Below, piece after piece: positions 31,391 through 39,498 of a stretch of 64,000 nucleotides of DNA (position 1 is the first letter of the stretch; each line of letters starts with the position of its first letter). The position numbers were made by a program, and so were the translations under genes. The notes beneath the pieces were generated by a model. The model had not been told where the DNA came from and did no database searches. It saw only the letters and a list, made by a program, of their open reading frames with translations. Source of the stretch: Streptomyces bottropensis ATCC 25435 (lineage in GTDB: Bacteria; Actinomycetota; Actinomycetes; Streptomycetales; Streptomycetaceae); contig NZ_KB911581.1 of assembly GCF_000383595.1 (NCBI RefSeq), forward strand, positions 6,779,519 through 6,843,518. Reading direction: 5' to 3'.

Positions 31391-34300
31391 TCACCCCCCG
31401 TAGAACAACACCTCCACCACACCCCGAGCCCGTCGCGTGATCCGGCGGTAGTCGTCGAGCATGTCGCCCACGTGTCCGGGACCGTAGCCCAGGTAGCGGC
31501 CCACGGCGGCGGCTTCGCGGCCGTCGGAGGGGAAGGTGTCGCCGGCCCGGCCCCGGACGAGCATGACGGCGTTGCGGACGCGGGTGGCCAGCACCCAGGC
31601 CTCGTCCAGGGTCGCCGCGTCCTCGGCGCTCACCAGGTCGGCCGCGAGCGCGGCCGCCAGGGCCCCGCGGGTGCGGGTCGTGCGCAGGCCCGGCACGCTG
31701 CGGGCGTGCCGGAGCTGGACCAGCTGGACGGCCCACTCCACGTCGGACAGGCCGCCGCGGCCGAGCTTGGTGTGCAGGGTCGGGTCGGCGCCGCGCGGCA
31801 GCCGCTCGGACTCCATACGGGCCTTCAGACGCCGGATCTCGCGTACGGCGTCGTCGCCGAGCCCGTCCGCCGGATAGCGCAGCGGATCGACGAGGTCGAT
31901 GAAGCGGCGGCCCAACTCCTCGTCACCGGCGACGGGTTCGGCGCGCAGCAGTGCCTGCGACTCCCAGCCCAGCGACCAGCGGCGGTAGTAGGCCTCGTAC
32001 GACTTCAACGTCCGTACGACGGGACCGGACTTGCCCTCGGGGCGGAGGTCCGCGTCGATGAGAAGGGGCGGGTCGGCGCTCGGGATCTGGAGCAGGCGCC
32101 GCATCTCGGCGACGACCGCGTTCGCGGCGCGGGCCGCCTCCTGCTCGTCGACGCCCTCGCGCGGTTCGTGGACGAACAGGACGTCGGCGTCGGAGCCGTA
32201 GCCCAGTTCGTGGCCGCCGAAGCGGCCCATGCCGATGACGGCGAAGCGGGTGGGGAGGGTGTCGCCCCAGCGGTCGCGGACCACCGCCCGCAGCGTGCCC
32301 GCCAGGGTCGCGGCGGTGAGGTCGGAGATCGCGCCGCCGACGAGGTCGACGAGGGCGCCCTGGTCGGCGGAGGCCGGGGTCTCCTCGGTGCCGTAGGAGC
32401 CGACGATGTCCCGGGCGGCCGTACGGAACAGTTCGCGGCGGCGGACGCCGCGCGCGGCCGTGACGCCCTGCTGGGCGCCGTCCGCGCGGCCGACGGCGGC
32501 GAGGATCTCCTGCTCCAGGTGGGCGCGGACGCGGGGTTCGAGCCCGCCGGCCCCACCGGCGACCCCGTCGCCGTCGCCGAGGAGGGAGACGGCCTCGGGG
32601 GCGCGCATGAGGAGGTCGGGGGCGAGGCGGCCGGCGGAGAGCACCCGGGCCAGGTTCTCGGCGGCCGCCCCCTCGTCGCGCAACAGCCTGAGGTACCAGG
32701 GGGTCCGGCCGAGCGCGTCCGAGACCTTGCGGAAGTTGAGGAGCCCGGCGTCCGGGTCGGCGGAGTCCGCGAACCAGCCCAACAGGACCGGCAGCAGGGT
32801 GCGTTGGATGGCCGCCTTGCGGGAGACACCGGAGGCCAGGGCCTCCAGATGACGCAGGGCGGCCGCCGGGTCCGCGTAGCCGAGGGCGACGAGGCGTTCG
32901 CGGGCCGCGTCGGCGCGCAACCTGGTCTCGCCGGGCGCGAGTTGGGCGACGGCGTCGAGGAGCGGGCGGTAGAACAGCTTCTCGTGCAGCCGGCGGACGA
33001 CGGCCGCGTGGCGCCGCCACTCGCGGTTCAGCTCGGCGACCGGATCGGTGCGCAGGCCGAGCGAACGGCCGATGCGGCGCAGGTCGTCGTCGTCCTCGGG
33101 GACGAGGTGGGTGCGGCGCAGCCGGTAGAGCTGGATGCGGTGTTCCATGGACCGCAGGAAGCGGTAGGCGTCGTCGAGCTGGGCCGCGTCCGACCGGCCC
33201 ACGTACCCGCCGGCGGCCAGCGCGCCCAGCGCGTCGAGGGTGGTCCCGCTGCGCAGCGAGGTGTCGCCCCGCCCGTGCACGAGCTGGAGCAGCTGCACGG
33301 CGAACTCGACGTCCCGCAGGCCCCCCGGTCCGAGCTTGAGCTGCCGGTCGACCTCGGCGGCCGGGATGTTCTCGATGACGCGGCGGCGCATGCGCTGCAC
33401 GTCGGCGACGAAGTTGTCCCGTTCCGCGGCCTTCCACACGAGCGGCTGGAGCGCGCTGACGTACGCCTCGCCCAGTTCGAGGTCTCCCGCGACCGGCCGG
33501 GCCTTCAGCAGCGCCTGGAACTCCCAGGTCTTCGCCCACCGCTGGTAGTAGGCGAGATGGCTGCTCAGCGTGCGCACGAGCGGGCCGTTGCGCCCCTCCG
33601 GCCGCAGATTGGCGTCGACGGGCCAGATGCTGCCCTCGACGGTCGTCTCCGAGCAGATCCGCATCATGTGCGAGGCGAGGCGGGTGGCCGCCCGGACGGC
33701 CTTCTGCTCGTCGGCCCCGTCCGCGGTCTCCCCCACGAAGATGACGTCGACGTCGGAGACGTAGTTCAGCTCGTGGCCGCCGCACTTGCCCATCGCGATC
33801 ACCGCGAGCCGGCACAGCGCCACGTCCTCCGGAGCGGCGGCGCCGGCGATCGCGAGGGCGGCGCGCAGCGTGGCGGTGGCCAGGTCGGCGAGTTCGGCGG
33901 CGGTCTGGGCGAGGTCGGTGGTGCCGCAGACGTCACGGGCGGCGATGGAGAGCAGACAGCGGCGGTAGGCGACCCGCAGCGAGACCGGGTCGGTGGCCTC
34001 GGCGAGCCCCCGCTCGAACTCCTCGACGCCCGGATGCAGATCCTGCGCCTCGTACGTCACGAGCGCCTGCCAGTCCTGCGCGTGCCGGGCCAGGTGGTCA
34101 CCGAGCGCGGTGGACGCGCCGAGCACCCCCAGCAGCCGGTCCCGCAGCGGCTTGGCCGCTATCAGTGTGTCCAGCACCGCCCGCCGCGCGGTCCGGTCCG
34201 GCTGCGCCTCCAGCAGCCGGACGAGGCCCAGCAGCGCGAGGTTCGGGTCGGCGGTCGCGCCCAGGGCGTCCAGCAGCACCGGGTCGTTGCGTACGGCGGA

Positions 34301-34402
34301 CAGTTCCTCGCTCTCCAGCAGCCGCTCGGCGGCGCTCGGATCGGTGAAACCGTGCCGCAGCAGTCGCGTGAACGTACTGCTCCTGCGCCCCGGCGCCGTC
34401 AT
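31391..34402 (-). CDS. glnE: bifunctional glutamine synthetase adenylyltransferase GlnE
   Basis: A 1003-aa cytoplasmic protein with two nucleotidyltransferase domains. The first has GGHELNYVSDVDVIFVGE near residue 211, the second GGHELGYGSDADVLFVHE near 733; both keep the G-S/V-D-x-D metal site. By family knowledge the two domains catalyse deadenylylation and adenylylation of the type I glutamine synthetase, adjusting activity to nitrogen status. The target GlnA1 is not in this window. A glutamine synthetase paralogue (glnA2) lies two genes upstream in the same orientation, an arrangement also found in mycobacteria. The length is typical for actinobacterial GlnE. Confidence 0.93.
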   Translation of the reverse strand: MTAPGRRSSTFTRLLRHGFTDPSAAERLLESEELSAVRNDPVLLDALGATADPNLALLGLVRLLEAQPDRTARRAVLDTLIAAKPLRDRLLGVLGASTALGDHLARHAQDWQALVTYEAQDLHPGVEEFERGLAEATDPVSLRVAYRRCLLSIAARDVCGTTDLAQTAAELADLATATLRAALAIAGAAAPEDVALCRLAVIAMGKCGGHELNYVSDVDVIFVGETADGADEQKAVRAATRLASHMMRICSETTVEGSIWPVDANLRPEGRNGPLVRTLSSHLAYYQRWAKTWEFQALLKARPVAGDLELGEAYVSALQPLVWKAAERDNFVADVQRMRRRVIENIPAAEVDRQLKLGPGGLRDVEFAVQLLQLVHGRGDTSLRSGTTLDALGALAAGGYVGRSDAAQLDDAYRFLRSMEHRIQLYRLRRTHLVPEDDDDLRRIGRSLGLRTDPVAELNREWRRHAAVVRRLHEKLFYRPLLDAVAQLAPGETRLRADAARERLVALGYADPAAALRHLEALASGVSRKAAIQRTLLPVLLGWFADSADPDAGLLNFRKVSDALGRTPWYLRLLRDEGAAAENLARVLSAGRLAPDLLMRAPEAVSLLGDGDGVAGGAGGLEPRVRAHLEQEILAAVGRADGAQQGVTAARGVRRRELFRTAARDIVGSYGTEETPASADQGALVDLVGGAISDLTAATLAGTLRAVVRDRWGDTLPTRFAVIGMGRFGGHELGYGSDADVLFVHEPREGVDEQEAARAANAVVAEMRRLLQIPSADPPLLIDADLRPEGKSGPVVRTLKSYEAYYRRWSLGWESQALLRAEPVAGDEELGRRFIDLVDPLRYPADGLGDDAVREIRRLKARMESERLPRGADPTLHTKLGRGGLSDVEWAVQLVQLRHARSVPGLRTTRTRGALAAALAADLVSAEDAATLDEAWVLATRVRNAVMLVRGRAGDTFPSDGREAAAVGRYLGYGPGHVGDMLDDYRRITRRARGVVEVLFYGG

Positions 34403-34707
34403 CCCCGGCCTCCCGTCGGATCAAGTCCGCGTCCGCTCACCCGATCACCCGACTTCATCGATCAAGGTCGTACGGGCACGAGCCTAACCGCAGTGGCGGG
34501 GGGAAGCGCCGGTCGGCCGTCGGCGGGGTCCGGTGGCCCGCTCGCCGGGCGACCAGGGACTTCGCGGACCGCTGACGGTGTGCGCGCCGGTGCCGCCGTC
34601 CCGGGAGGCCAGGTTCACCATGCGCACGGCTGATCTGCCGATGTGGTGGAGGAAGAGGACGCGCCGGGCGGCGGGGAGCGTGCGACACGACACCGGTCGC
34701 GCGGGCG
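34403..34707. other. 305-nt gap before the membrane-protein remnant
   Basis: This holds the glnE promoter side and GC-rich sequence. No reading frame with a recognisable family, RNA structure or repeat was found. Confidence 0.4.
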
Positions 34708-35104
34708 GTGGTGTCCTCGGAGACGGTGGCGCACACCGTGCCGCTGGGGCTCGGCGGTGCCGCCGTCGCCGGGCTCGTCGCCCTGGTGGGGTGGCCGTTC
34801 GGGCGGCTGCCCGGGCCCGGTCTGCCGGCGCTCGGGCTGAGCATCCCCGCGTCGCGGCCCGACTCGCCGCCCGGGTCGCAGCTGTATCGCGACGCGCGAC
34901 CGCCGCGCCGGCGTACCGCGTTCGCCGCCGCGCTCACCGCCTTCCTGACGCCGGCGACGGTCCCTGCTCCTGGCCACCGCCCTGAACCGGGCGCTGCCCG
35001 CCACGGCCGACCCGGGCATGGGGCTCCTGGTCGGCTACGCCCTCGCGATCCCGGTCGGCGCTGCTGTGCCGGTCCGATTGCTCGACCCGCCGGACGCCGT
35101 GTGA
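34708..35104 (+). pseudogene. frameshifted small membrane protein, possibly DUF1761-like
   Basis: The first frame reads hydrophobic PLGLGGAAVAGLVALVGWPF and later TAFAAALTAFLT. Around 34955-34965 the hydrophobic reading moves to another frame, continuing SLLLATALNRALPATADPGM, then GLLVGYALAIPVGAAVPVRL and ending at TGA 35102-35104. Joined, they resemble a four-helix DUF1761-type protein. The frameshift could be real decay or a sequence error. Confidence 0.45.
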
Positions 35105-35218
35105 TCGCGGTCGGCGGTCCGCACCGAGCGGCTGGGGATGAGTTTCCGGCCTCCGCGGGGTCTGCCCTGTGACGGCAGCCGGCAACCGGTACGTATCAGG
35201 TGACAGGAAGAGGCCCCC

Positions 35219-35734
35219 ATGTCCGAGCCCCGCACCCCGCAGACCCGGCTCGACCCCCGCTACAGCGATCCCGCCGCGACCGCGATGCCCTGGCCGGAGG
35301 CCGAGGTACGGCTGTCCGGCTCCCAGATGTTCTGGATCTCGACCGTGCGGCCGGACGGACGGCCGCATGTGACGCCGTTGCCCGCCGTGTGGTCACAGGG
35401 GGCGCTGCACTTCTGCACCGGCCCGCAGGAGCGGAAGGCGAGGAACCTCGCCGAGAACCCGCACGTCGTGCTGACGACCGGCACGAACACCTGGGACGAG
35501 GGCTACGACCTGGTGGTGGAGGGCGAGGCCGTACGCGTGAGCGACGACTCGCGGCTGCGTGAGCTGGCCGCCGCGTGGGAGGCGAAGTACGGACGTTTCT
35601 GGCACTTCGAGGTGCGGGAGGGGTGTTTCCACCACGGCGCGGGACACGCCTACGTCTTCGCGGTGGCGCCCGGCACGGTTTTCGGCTTCGGTAAGGGGGA
35701 GCCGTTCAGCCAGACGCGGTGGCGGTTCGGCTGA
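35219..35734 (+). CDS. pyridoxamine 5'-phosphate oxidase-family protein
   Basis: A 171-aa flavin-fold protein with AGGAAGAGG upstream of ATG. The split-barrel core is visible in FWISTVRPDGRPHVTPLPAV (strand-turn-strand that binds flavin or F420) and LHFCTGPQERKARNLAENP. The C-terminal part has FHFEV-like segments and VFGFGKGEPFSQTRWRFG. Members use FMN or F420 as cofactor; which is used here cannot be decided. The last W-R-F is typical of the F420/FMN-binding actinobacterial subgroup. It is followed by the VOC protein in the same direction, 58 nt apart. Confidence 0.8.
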   Translation: MSEPRTPQTRLDPRYSDPAATAMPWPEAEVRLSGSQMFWISTVRPDGRPHVTPLPAVWSQGALHFCTGPQERKARNLAENPHVVLTTGTNTWDEGYDLVVEGEAVRVSDDSRLRELAAAWEAKYGRFWHFEVREGCFHHGAGHAYVFAVAPGTVFGFGKGEPFSQTRWRFG

Positions 35735-35792
35735 GGAACCGGTCAACACCGGCGCACAGGCACCCCGTCAAGGGCGACTTGGAGGACCAGGG

Positions 35793-36236
35793 ATGCAGTA
35801 CACGCTCGAAGTGATTCCGCTGCCCGTCAGCGACATCGACCGGGCCCGTGACTTCTACCGGGACAAGGTCGGTTTCCATGTCGACATCGACCAGGAGGTC
35901 ATGCCCGGCATGCGGATCGTGCAGCTCACTCCCCCGGGCTCCGGCTGTTCCATCGCCCTCGGCGACGCCATCTGGGACATGGCCCAGGGCGTCAAGCCGG
36001 CCCCCGGTTCCTACCAGGGCCTCCAGCTCTGTGTGGCCGACATCAAGGCCGCCCACGCCGAACTGCGCGAACGCGGCCTGGACGTCTCCGAACCCGTCGA
36101 GTACGCCCCCGACGACGGCGCCACCTTCATGTACTTCAAGGACCCGGACGGCAACGGGTGGGCGATCCAGGAGTACCGCCGCCGGGTCTCGGAACCGCTG
36201 CACCGGGTGCTCGCGGACCTGGCGGAGCGGCACTAG
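35793..36236 (+). CDS. VOC-family (glyoxalase/dioxygenase fold) protein
   Basis: A 147-aa protein with GGAGGA upstream of ATG. It has two beta-alpha-beta-beta-beta modules: the first starts LEVIPLPVSDIDRARDFYRD, the second GLQLCVADIKAAHAELRERG, and a C-terminal FKDPDGNGWAIQEY carries the usual metal-ligand Glu. Members include glyoxalases, antibiotic-binding proteins and dioxygenases, so the reaction is open. It shares orientation with the preceding PNPOx gene and ends at a strong terminator. Confidence 0.85.
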   Translation: MQYTLEVIPLPVSDIDRARDFYRDKVGFHVDIDQEVMPGMRIVQLTPPGSGCSIALGDAIWDMAQGVKPAPGSYQGLQLCVADIKAAHAELRERGLDVSEPVEYAPDDGATFMYFKDPDGNGWAIQEYRRRVSEPLHRVLADLAERH

Positions 36237-36276
36237 CGCCTACGGCCGCCCGCGTGCGGACCAGCGGGACATGACG

Positions 36277-36307
36277 TGGGGCCGACGGTCGATGACCGTC
36301 GGCCCCA
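36277..36307. terminator. 14-bp bidirectional hairpin between VOC gene and glnA2
   Basis: TGGGGCCGACGGTC pairs with GACCGTCGGCCCCA around a 3-nt centre (GAT). It lies between two convergent genes and can terminate both. Confidence 0.88.
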
Positions 36308-36344
36308 GGTGTGGTCACCGCGGGAAACCCGCTCCGACCTGCGC

Positions 36345-37706
36345 CTACAGCACCGGCAGGTTCTTCCGCAGCTCGAACGCGGTCACCTCGCTGCGGTACT
36401 CCTCCCACTCCTGGCGCTTGTTGCGCAGGAAGAAATCGAAGACGTGTTCGCCGAGGGTCTCCGCCACCAGGTCGCTGCGTTCCATGAGGGACAGAGCCTC
36501 GCCCAGGTTCTGGGGGAGCGGCTCGATGCCCATCGCGCGGCGTTCCGCGTCGGAGAGGGCCCAGACGTCGTCCTCGGCGCCCGGCGGGAGCTCGTAGCCC
36601 TCCTCGATGCCCTTGAGGCCGGCGGCCAGGAGCATCGCGTAGGCCAGGTAGGGGTTCGCGCCGGAGTCCAGGGAGCGGACCTCGACCCGGGCCGAGCCCG
36701 TCTTGCCGGGCTTGTACATGGGGACGCGGACCAGGGCGGAGCGGTTGTTGTGGCCCCAGCAGATGTACGAGGGGGCCTCGCCGCCGGCGCCCGCGGTGCG
36801 CTCGGAGCCGCCCCAGATGCGCTTGTAGGAGTTGACCCACTGGTTGGTCACGGCGGCGATCTCGGCCGCGTGCTTCAGCAGGCCCGCGATGAAGGAGCGG
36901 CCGACCTTGGAGAGCTGGTACTCCGCGCCCGACTCGTAGAACGCGTTGCGGTCGCCCTCGAAGAGGGAGAGGTGCGTGTGCATGCCGGAGCCGGGGTGCT
37001 CGGAGAACGGCTTGGGCATGAAGGTCGCCTGGACGCCCTGTTCCAGCGCCACCTGCTTCATGACCAGGCGGAACGTCATGATGTTGTCCGCCGTGGACAG
37101 CGCGTCGGCGTAGCGCAGGTCGATCTCCTGCTGGCCCGGGGCGCCCTCGTGGTGGGAGAACTCCACCGAGATGCCCATGGACTCCAGCATGGTGATCGCC
37201 TGGCGGCGGAAGTCCATGCCGACGTTCTGCGGGGTGTGGTCGAAGTAGCCCGAGTTGTCGGCCGGCGTCGGGCGGGAGCCGTCCGTCGGCTTGTCCTTCA
37301 GCAGGAAGAACTCGATCTCGGGATGGGTGTAGAAGGTGAAGCCCAGGTCGGAGGTCTTGGCCAGGGCGCGCTTGAGGACGTAGCGCGGGTCGGCGAAGGA
37401 CGGGGAGCCGTCGGGCATGAGGATGTCGCAGAACATCCGGGCGGTGCCGGGGGCCTCCGCGCGCCACGGCAGGACCTGGAAGGTCGACGGGTCCGGCTTG
37501 GCGATCATGTCGGACTCGTACACCCGGGCGAAGCCCTCGATGGCCGAGCCGTCGAAGCCGATGCCCTCGTCAAACGCCTGTTCCAGCTCGGCGGGGGCCA
37601 CGGCGACGGACTTCAGGAAGCCCAGCACGTCCGTGAACCACAGGCGTACGAAACGGATGTCGCGCTCCTCCAACGTACGGAGCACGAACTCCTGCTGCTT
37701 GTCCAT
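36345..37706 (-). CDS. glnA2: type I glutamine synthetase paralogue GlnA2
   Basis: A 453-aa protein. Catalytic-domain signatures include FDGSAIEGFARV, HPEIEFFLL, SHHEGAPGQQEIDLRY (ammonium and metal site), HPGSGMHTHLSL (ATP and Glu site) and NNRSALVRVPMY (phosphate-binding Arg). It is shorter than GlnA1, and the neighbourhood glnE-glnA2-panB matches mycobacterial glnA2. In S. coelicolor, GlnA2 has been described as a gamma-glutamylpolyamine synthetase rather than a true glutamine synthetase (from memory). The segment GYELPPGAED occupies the place of the LYDLPPE adenylylation loop of GlnA1; whether its Tyr is modified is unknown. Confidence 0.88.
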   Translation of the reverse strand: MDKQQEFVLRTLEERDIRFVRLWFTDVLGFLKSVAVAPAELEQAFDEGIGFDGSAIEGFARVYESDMIAKPDPSTFQVLPWRAEAPGTARMFCDILMPDGSPSFADPRYVLKRALAKTSDLGFTFYTHPEIEFFLLKDKPTDGSRPTPADNSGYFDHTPQNVGMDFRRQAITMLESMGISVEFSHHEGAPGQQEIDLRYADALSTADNIMTFRLVMKQVALEQGVQATFMPKPFSEHPGSGMHTHLSLFEGDRNAFYESGAEYQLSKVGRSFIAGLLKHAAEIAAVTNQWVNSYKRIWGGSERTAGAGGEAPSYICWGHNNRSALVRVPMYKPGKTGSARVEVRSLDSGANPYLAYAMLLAAGLKGIEEGYELPPGAEDDVWALSDAERRAMGIEPLPQNLGEALSLMERSDLVAETLGEHVFDFFLRNKRQEWEEYRSEVTAFELRKNLPVL

Positions 37707-38097
37707 CTTCCGCTTCCACCCATTCCTTGCTGGTCAGGCCGCCTTGCTCCCGAGCGACGGGAGGCGGTCGGGCACCTGAGCATCCCACCACAACACCATT
37801 TCATGCGCGTTGCGCACCTTGATCGGCAAACCGACCTCCGGCCGAACGCCCGGTGTACGGCAGGTGTACCTCCCACTGTGCGGGAGTACCGCTCCCTGTG
37901 CCGCTCAACCGCTCTGCCGCCCATCTTGCCTGCTCGGGCCGACATCCGTAACGCCCGTGTCGTTCCGTGGGCGGTCCGCGGGGCCGGCGGGGCAGCATGG
38001 GAGGCGGGATCCCTCGTTTACGCGAGGGAGCGGATCAACTTACGATCAGCTGATCCGACCGTCCCATCCGACCCATCCCCCACTAAGGACACACCCC
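37707..38097. other. 391-nt divergent promoter region, glnA2/DUF3105
   Basis: This region must hold promoters for both glnA2 (minus) and the DUF3105 gene (plus). The perfect palindrome GATCAGCTGATC at 38044-38055 lies 43 nt before the DUF3105 start, inside the larger interrupted repeat GGATCA...TGATCC. No small gene was found. Confidence 0.5.
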
Positions 38098-38760
38098 ATG
38101 GCCGCCAAGACCAACAGCAGCGGGGACCGCAAGGCGCGCATCGAGGCGATGCGCCGTGCCGAGCGCTCCCGTGAGCGCCGGACCCGGATCCTCACGATCG
38201 GCGCCAGCGTGCTGATAGTCGCCGGCCTCGTGGTGGGCGGGACGGTCCTGATCCGCTCGCAGTCCGACGACGACAGCGGCAGCACGGCGAGCGACTCCAA
38301 GTCGTCGGGCAAGTGGAAGACCGGGTCCGACGGCGTCAGGACCTGGAGCACCAAGCTCACCCAGAACCACGTCACCAAGAGCGTGACGTACCCGATGGAG
38401 CCCCCGGTGGGCGGCGACCACAACCCGGTCTGGCAGAACTGCAACGGCGACGTCTACGACAAGGCGATCAAGAACGAGAACGCCGTGCACTCCCTGGAGC
38501 ACGGCGCGGTCTGGGTCTCGTACAACAGCAAGGCCTCCGAGGCCGACGTGAAGGCGCTCGCTGAGAAGGTCAAGAAGACGCCGTACACGCTGATGAGCCC
38601 GGTCGAGGACCAGAAGGACCCGATCATGCTCAGCGCGTGGGGCCATCAGCGCACGGTGACCAGCGCGAAGGACCCCGATGTCGACAAGTTCTTCGAGTCC
38701 TACGTCCAGGGCGAGCAGACGCCCGAGCCGGGTGCCGCCTGCACCAACGGCATCTCCTAG
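38098..38760 (+). CDS. DUF3105 membrane-anchored protein
   Basis: A 220-aa protein; AAGGA precedes ATG 38098. Residues 1-33 are strongly basic (RRAERSRERRTR), then one transmembrane helix (ILTIGASVLIVAGLVVGGTV). The external part is the DUF3105 domain, with MEPPVGGDHNPVWQNCNG, VHSLEHGAVWVSY and LSAWGHQ. The conserved His and Cys residues suggest metal binding, but function is not established. It lies 28 nt before the DUF305 gene and the two are probably co-transcribed. Confidence 0.85.
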   Translation: MAAKTNSSGDRKARIEAMRRAERSRERRTRILTIGASVLIVAGLVVGGTVLIRSQSDDDSGSTASDSKSSGKWKTGSDGVRTWSTKLTQNHVTKSVTYPMEPPVGGDHNPVWQNCNGDVYDKAIKNENAVHSLEHGAVWVSYNSKASEADVKALAEKVKKTPYTLMSPVEDQKDPIMLSAWGHQRTVTSAKDPDVDKFFESYVQGEQTPEPGAACTNGIS

Positions 38761-38788
38761 CGGCAGCGGGCCTGGGACAGTGGGAAGC

Positions 38789-39409
38789 ATGAAACACATC
38801 GGTTGGATCGCCTCCGGGGCCGCGGCGGCGCTCGTCGCGGCCGGGGCGATCACCTACGCGGTCGCCGACGGTGACGGGTCCGGGCTCAAGGCCCCCGCCG
38901 CCGACTCCGCCGACGCGGGGTTCGCCCGGGACATGGCCGTCCATCACCAGCAGGCCGTCGAGATGTCGTACACCGTGCGCGACCGGACGGACGACGAGGA
39001 GGTCCGGCGGCTCGCGTACGACATCGCGCAGACGCAGGCCAACCAGCGCGGCATGATGATCGGCTGGCTCGATCTGTGGGGCCTGCCGAAGGTGTCGTCG
39101 GACGAGCCGATGGCCTGGATGGGCATGGGCGGCATGGCCTCCGGCGAGGACGGCGCACTGATGCCGGGCATGGCCACCGACGCCGAGATGGACGAGCTCG
39201 GCAAGCTCAACGGCAAGCGGGCCGAGGTCTTCTTCCTCCAGCTGATGATCGACCACCACAAGGGTGGCGTCCACATGGCGCAGGGCTGTGTCTCCAAGTG
39301 CACGGTCGGCGTGGAGAAGAAGCTCGCGCAGGGCATGGTCAACGCCCAGGAGTCCGAGATCTCGTTGATGACGGGGATGCTCAAGGACCGGGGGGCCGCG
39401 CCCCGGTAG
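38789..39409 (+). CDS. DUF305 His/Met-rich exported protein
   Basis: A 206-aa protein with an N-terminal hydrophobic anchor (GWIASGAAAALVAAGAITYA). The DUF305 domain is ferritin-like, with paired HH motifs FARDMAVHHQQAVEM and LMIDHHKGGVHMAQ. A Met-rich loop (MAWMGMGGMASGED) and two Cys (CVSKC) add to the impression of copper or other metal handling on the outer membrane face. That is inference from residue content; DUF305 has been linked to metal tolerance in several bacteria. Confidence 0.85.
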   Translation: MKHIGWIASGAAAALVAAGAITYAVADGDGSGLKAPAADSADAGFARDMAVHHQQAVEMSYTVRDRTDDEEVRRLAYDIAQTQANQRGMMIGWLDLWGLPKVSSDEPMAWMGMGGMASGEDGALMPGMATDAEMDELGKLNGKRAEVFFLQLMIDHHKGGVHMAQGCVSKCTVGVEKKLAQGMVNAQESEISLMTGMLKDRGAAPR

Positions 39410-39486
39410 CCCCAGCCCGGCGCGCGGGGGCGCGGGGGCGCGCCGAACGTGGGGCGCCCCACACCCCATAGCGTCGCTCTGACGAT

Positions 39487-39492
39487 TACACT
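39487..39492 (+). promoter_or_regulatory. candidate -10 box for leaderless nadE mRNA
   Basis: TACACT ends 6 nt before the GTG start at 39499 and no Shine-Dalgarno sequence precedes the gene. This spacing puts the transcription start at or within a base or two of the start codon. Confidence 0.5.
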
Positions 39493-39498
39493 GGGCCC

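Noticed and set aside
31349..34633. Long open frame opposite glnE
   Set aside because: Same reason: glnE has two intact nucleotidyltransferase motifs, while the opposite frame is repetitive and unrecognisable.
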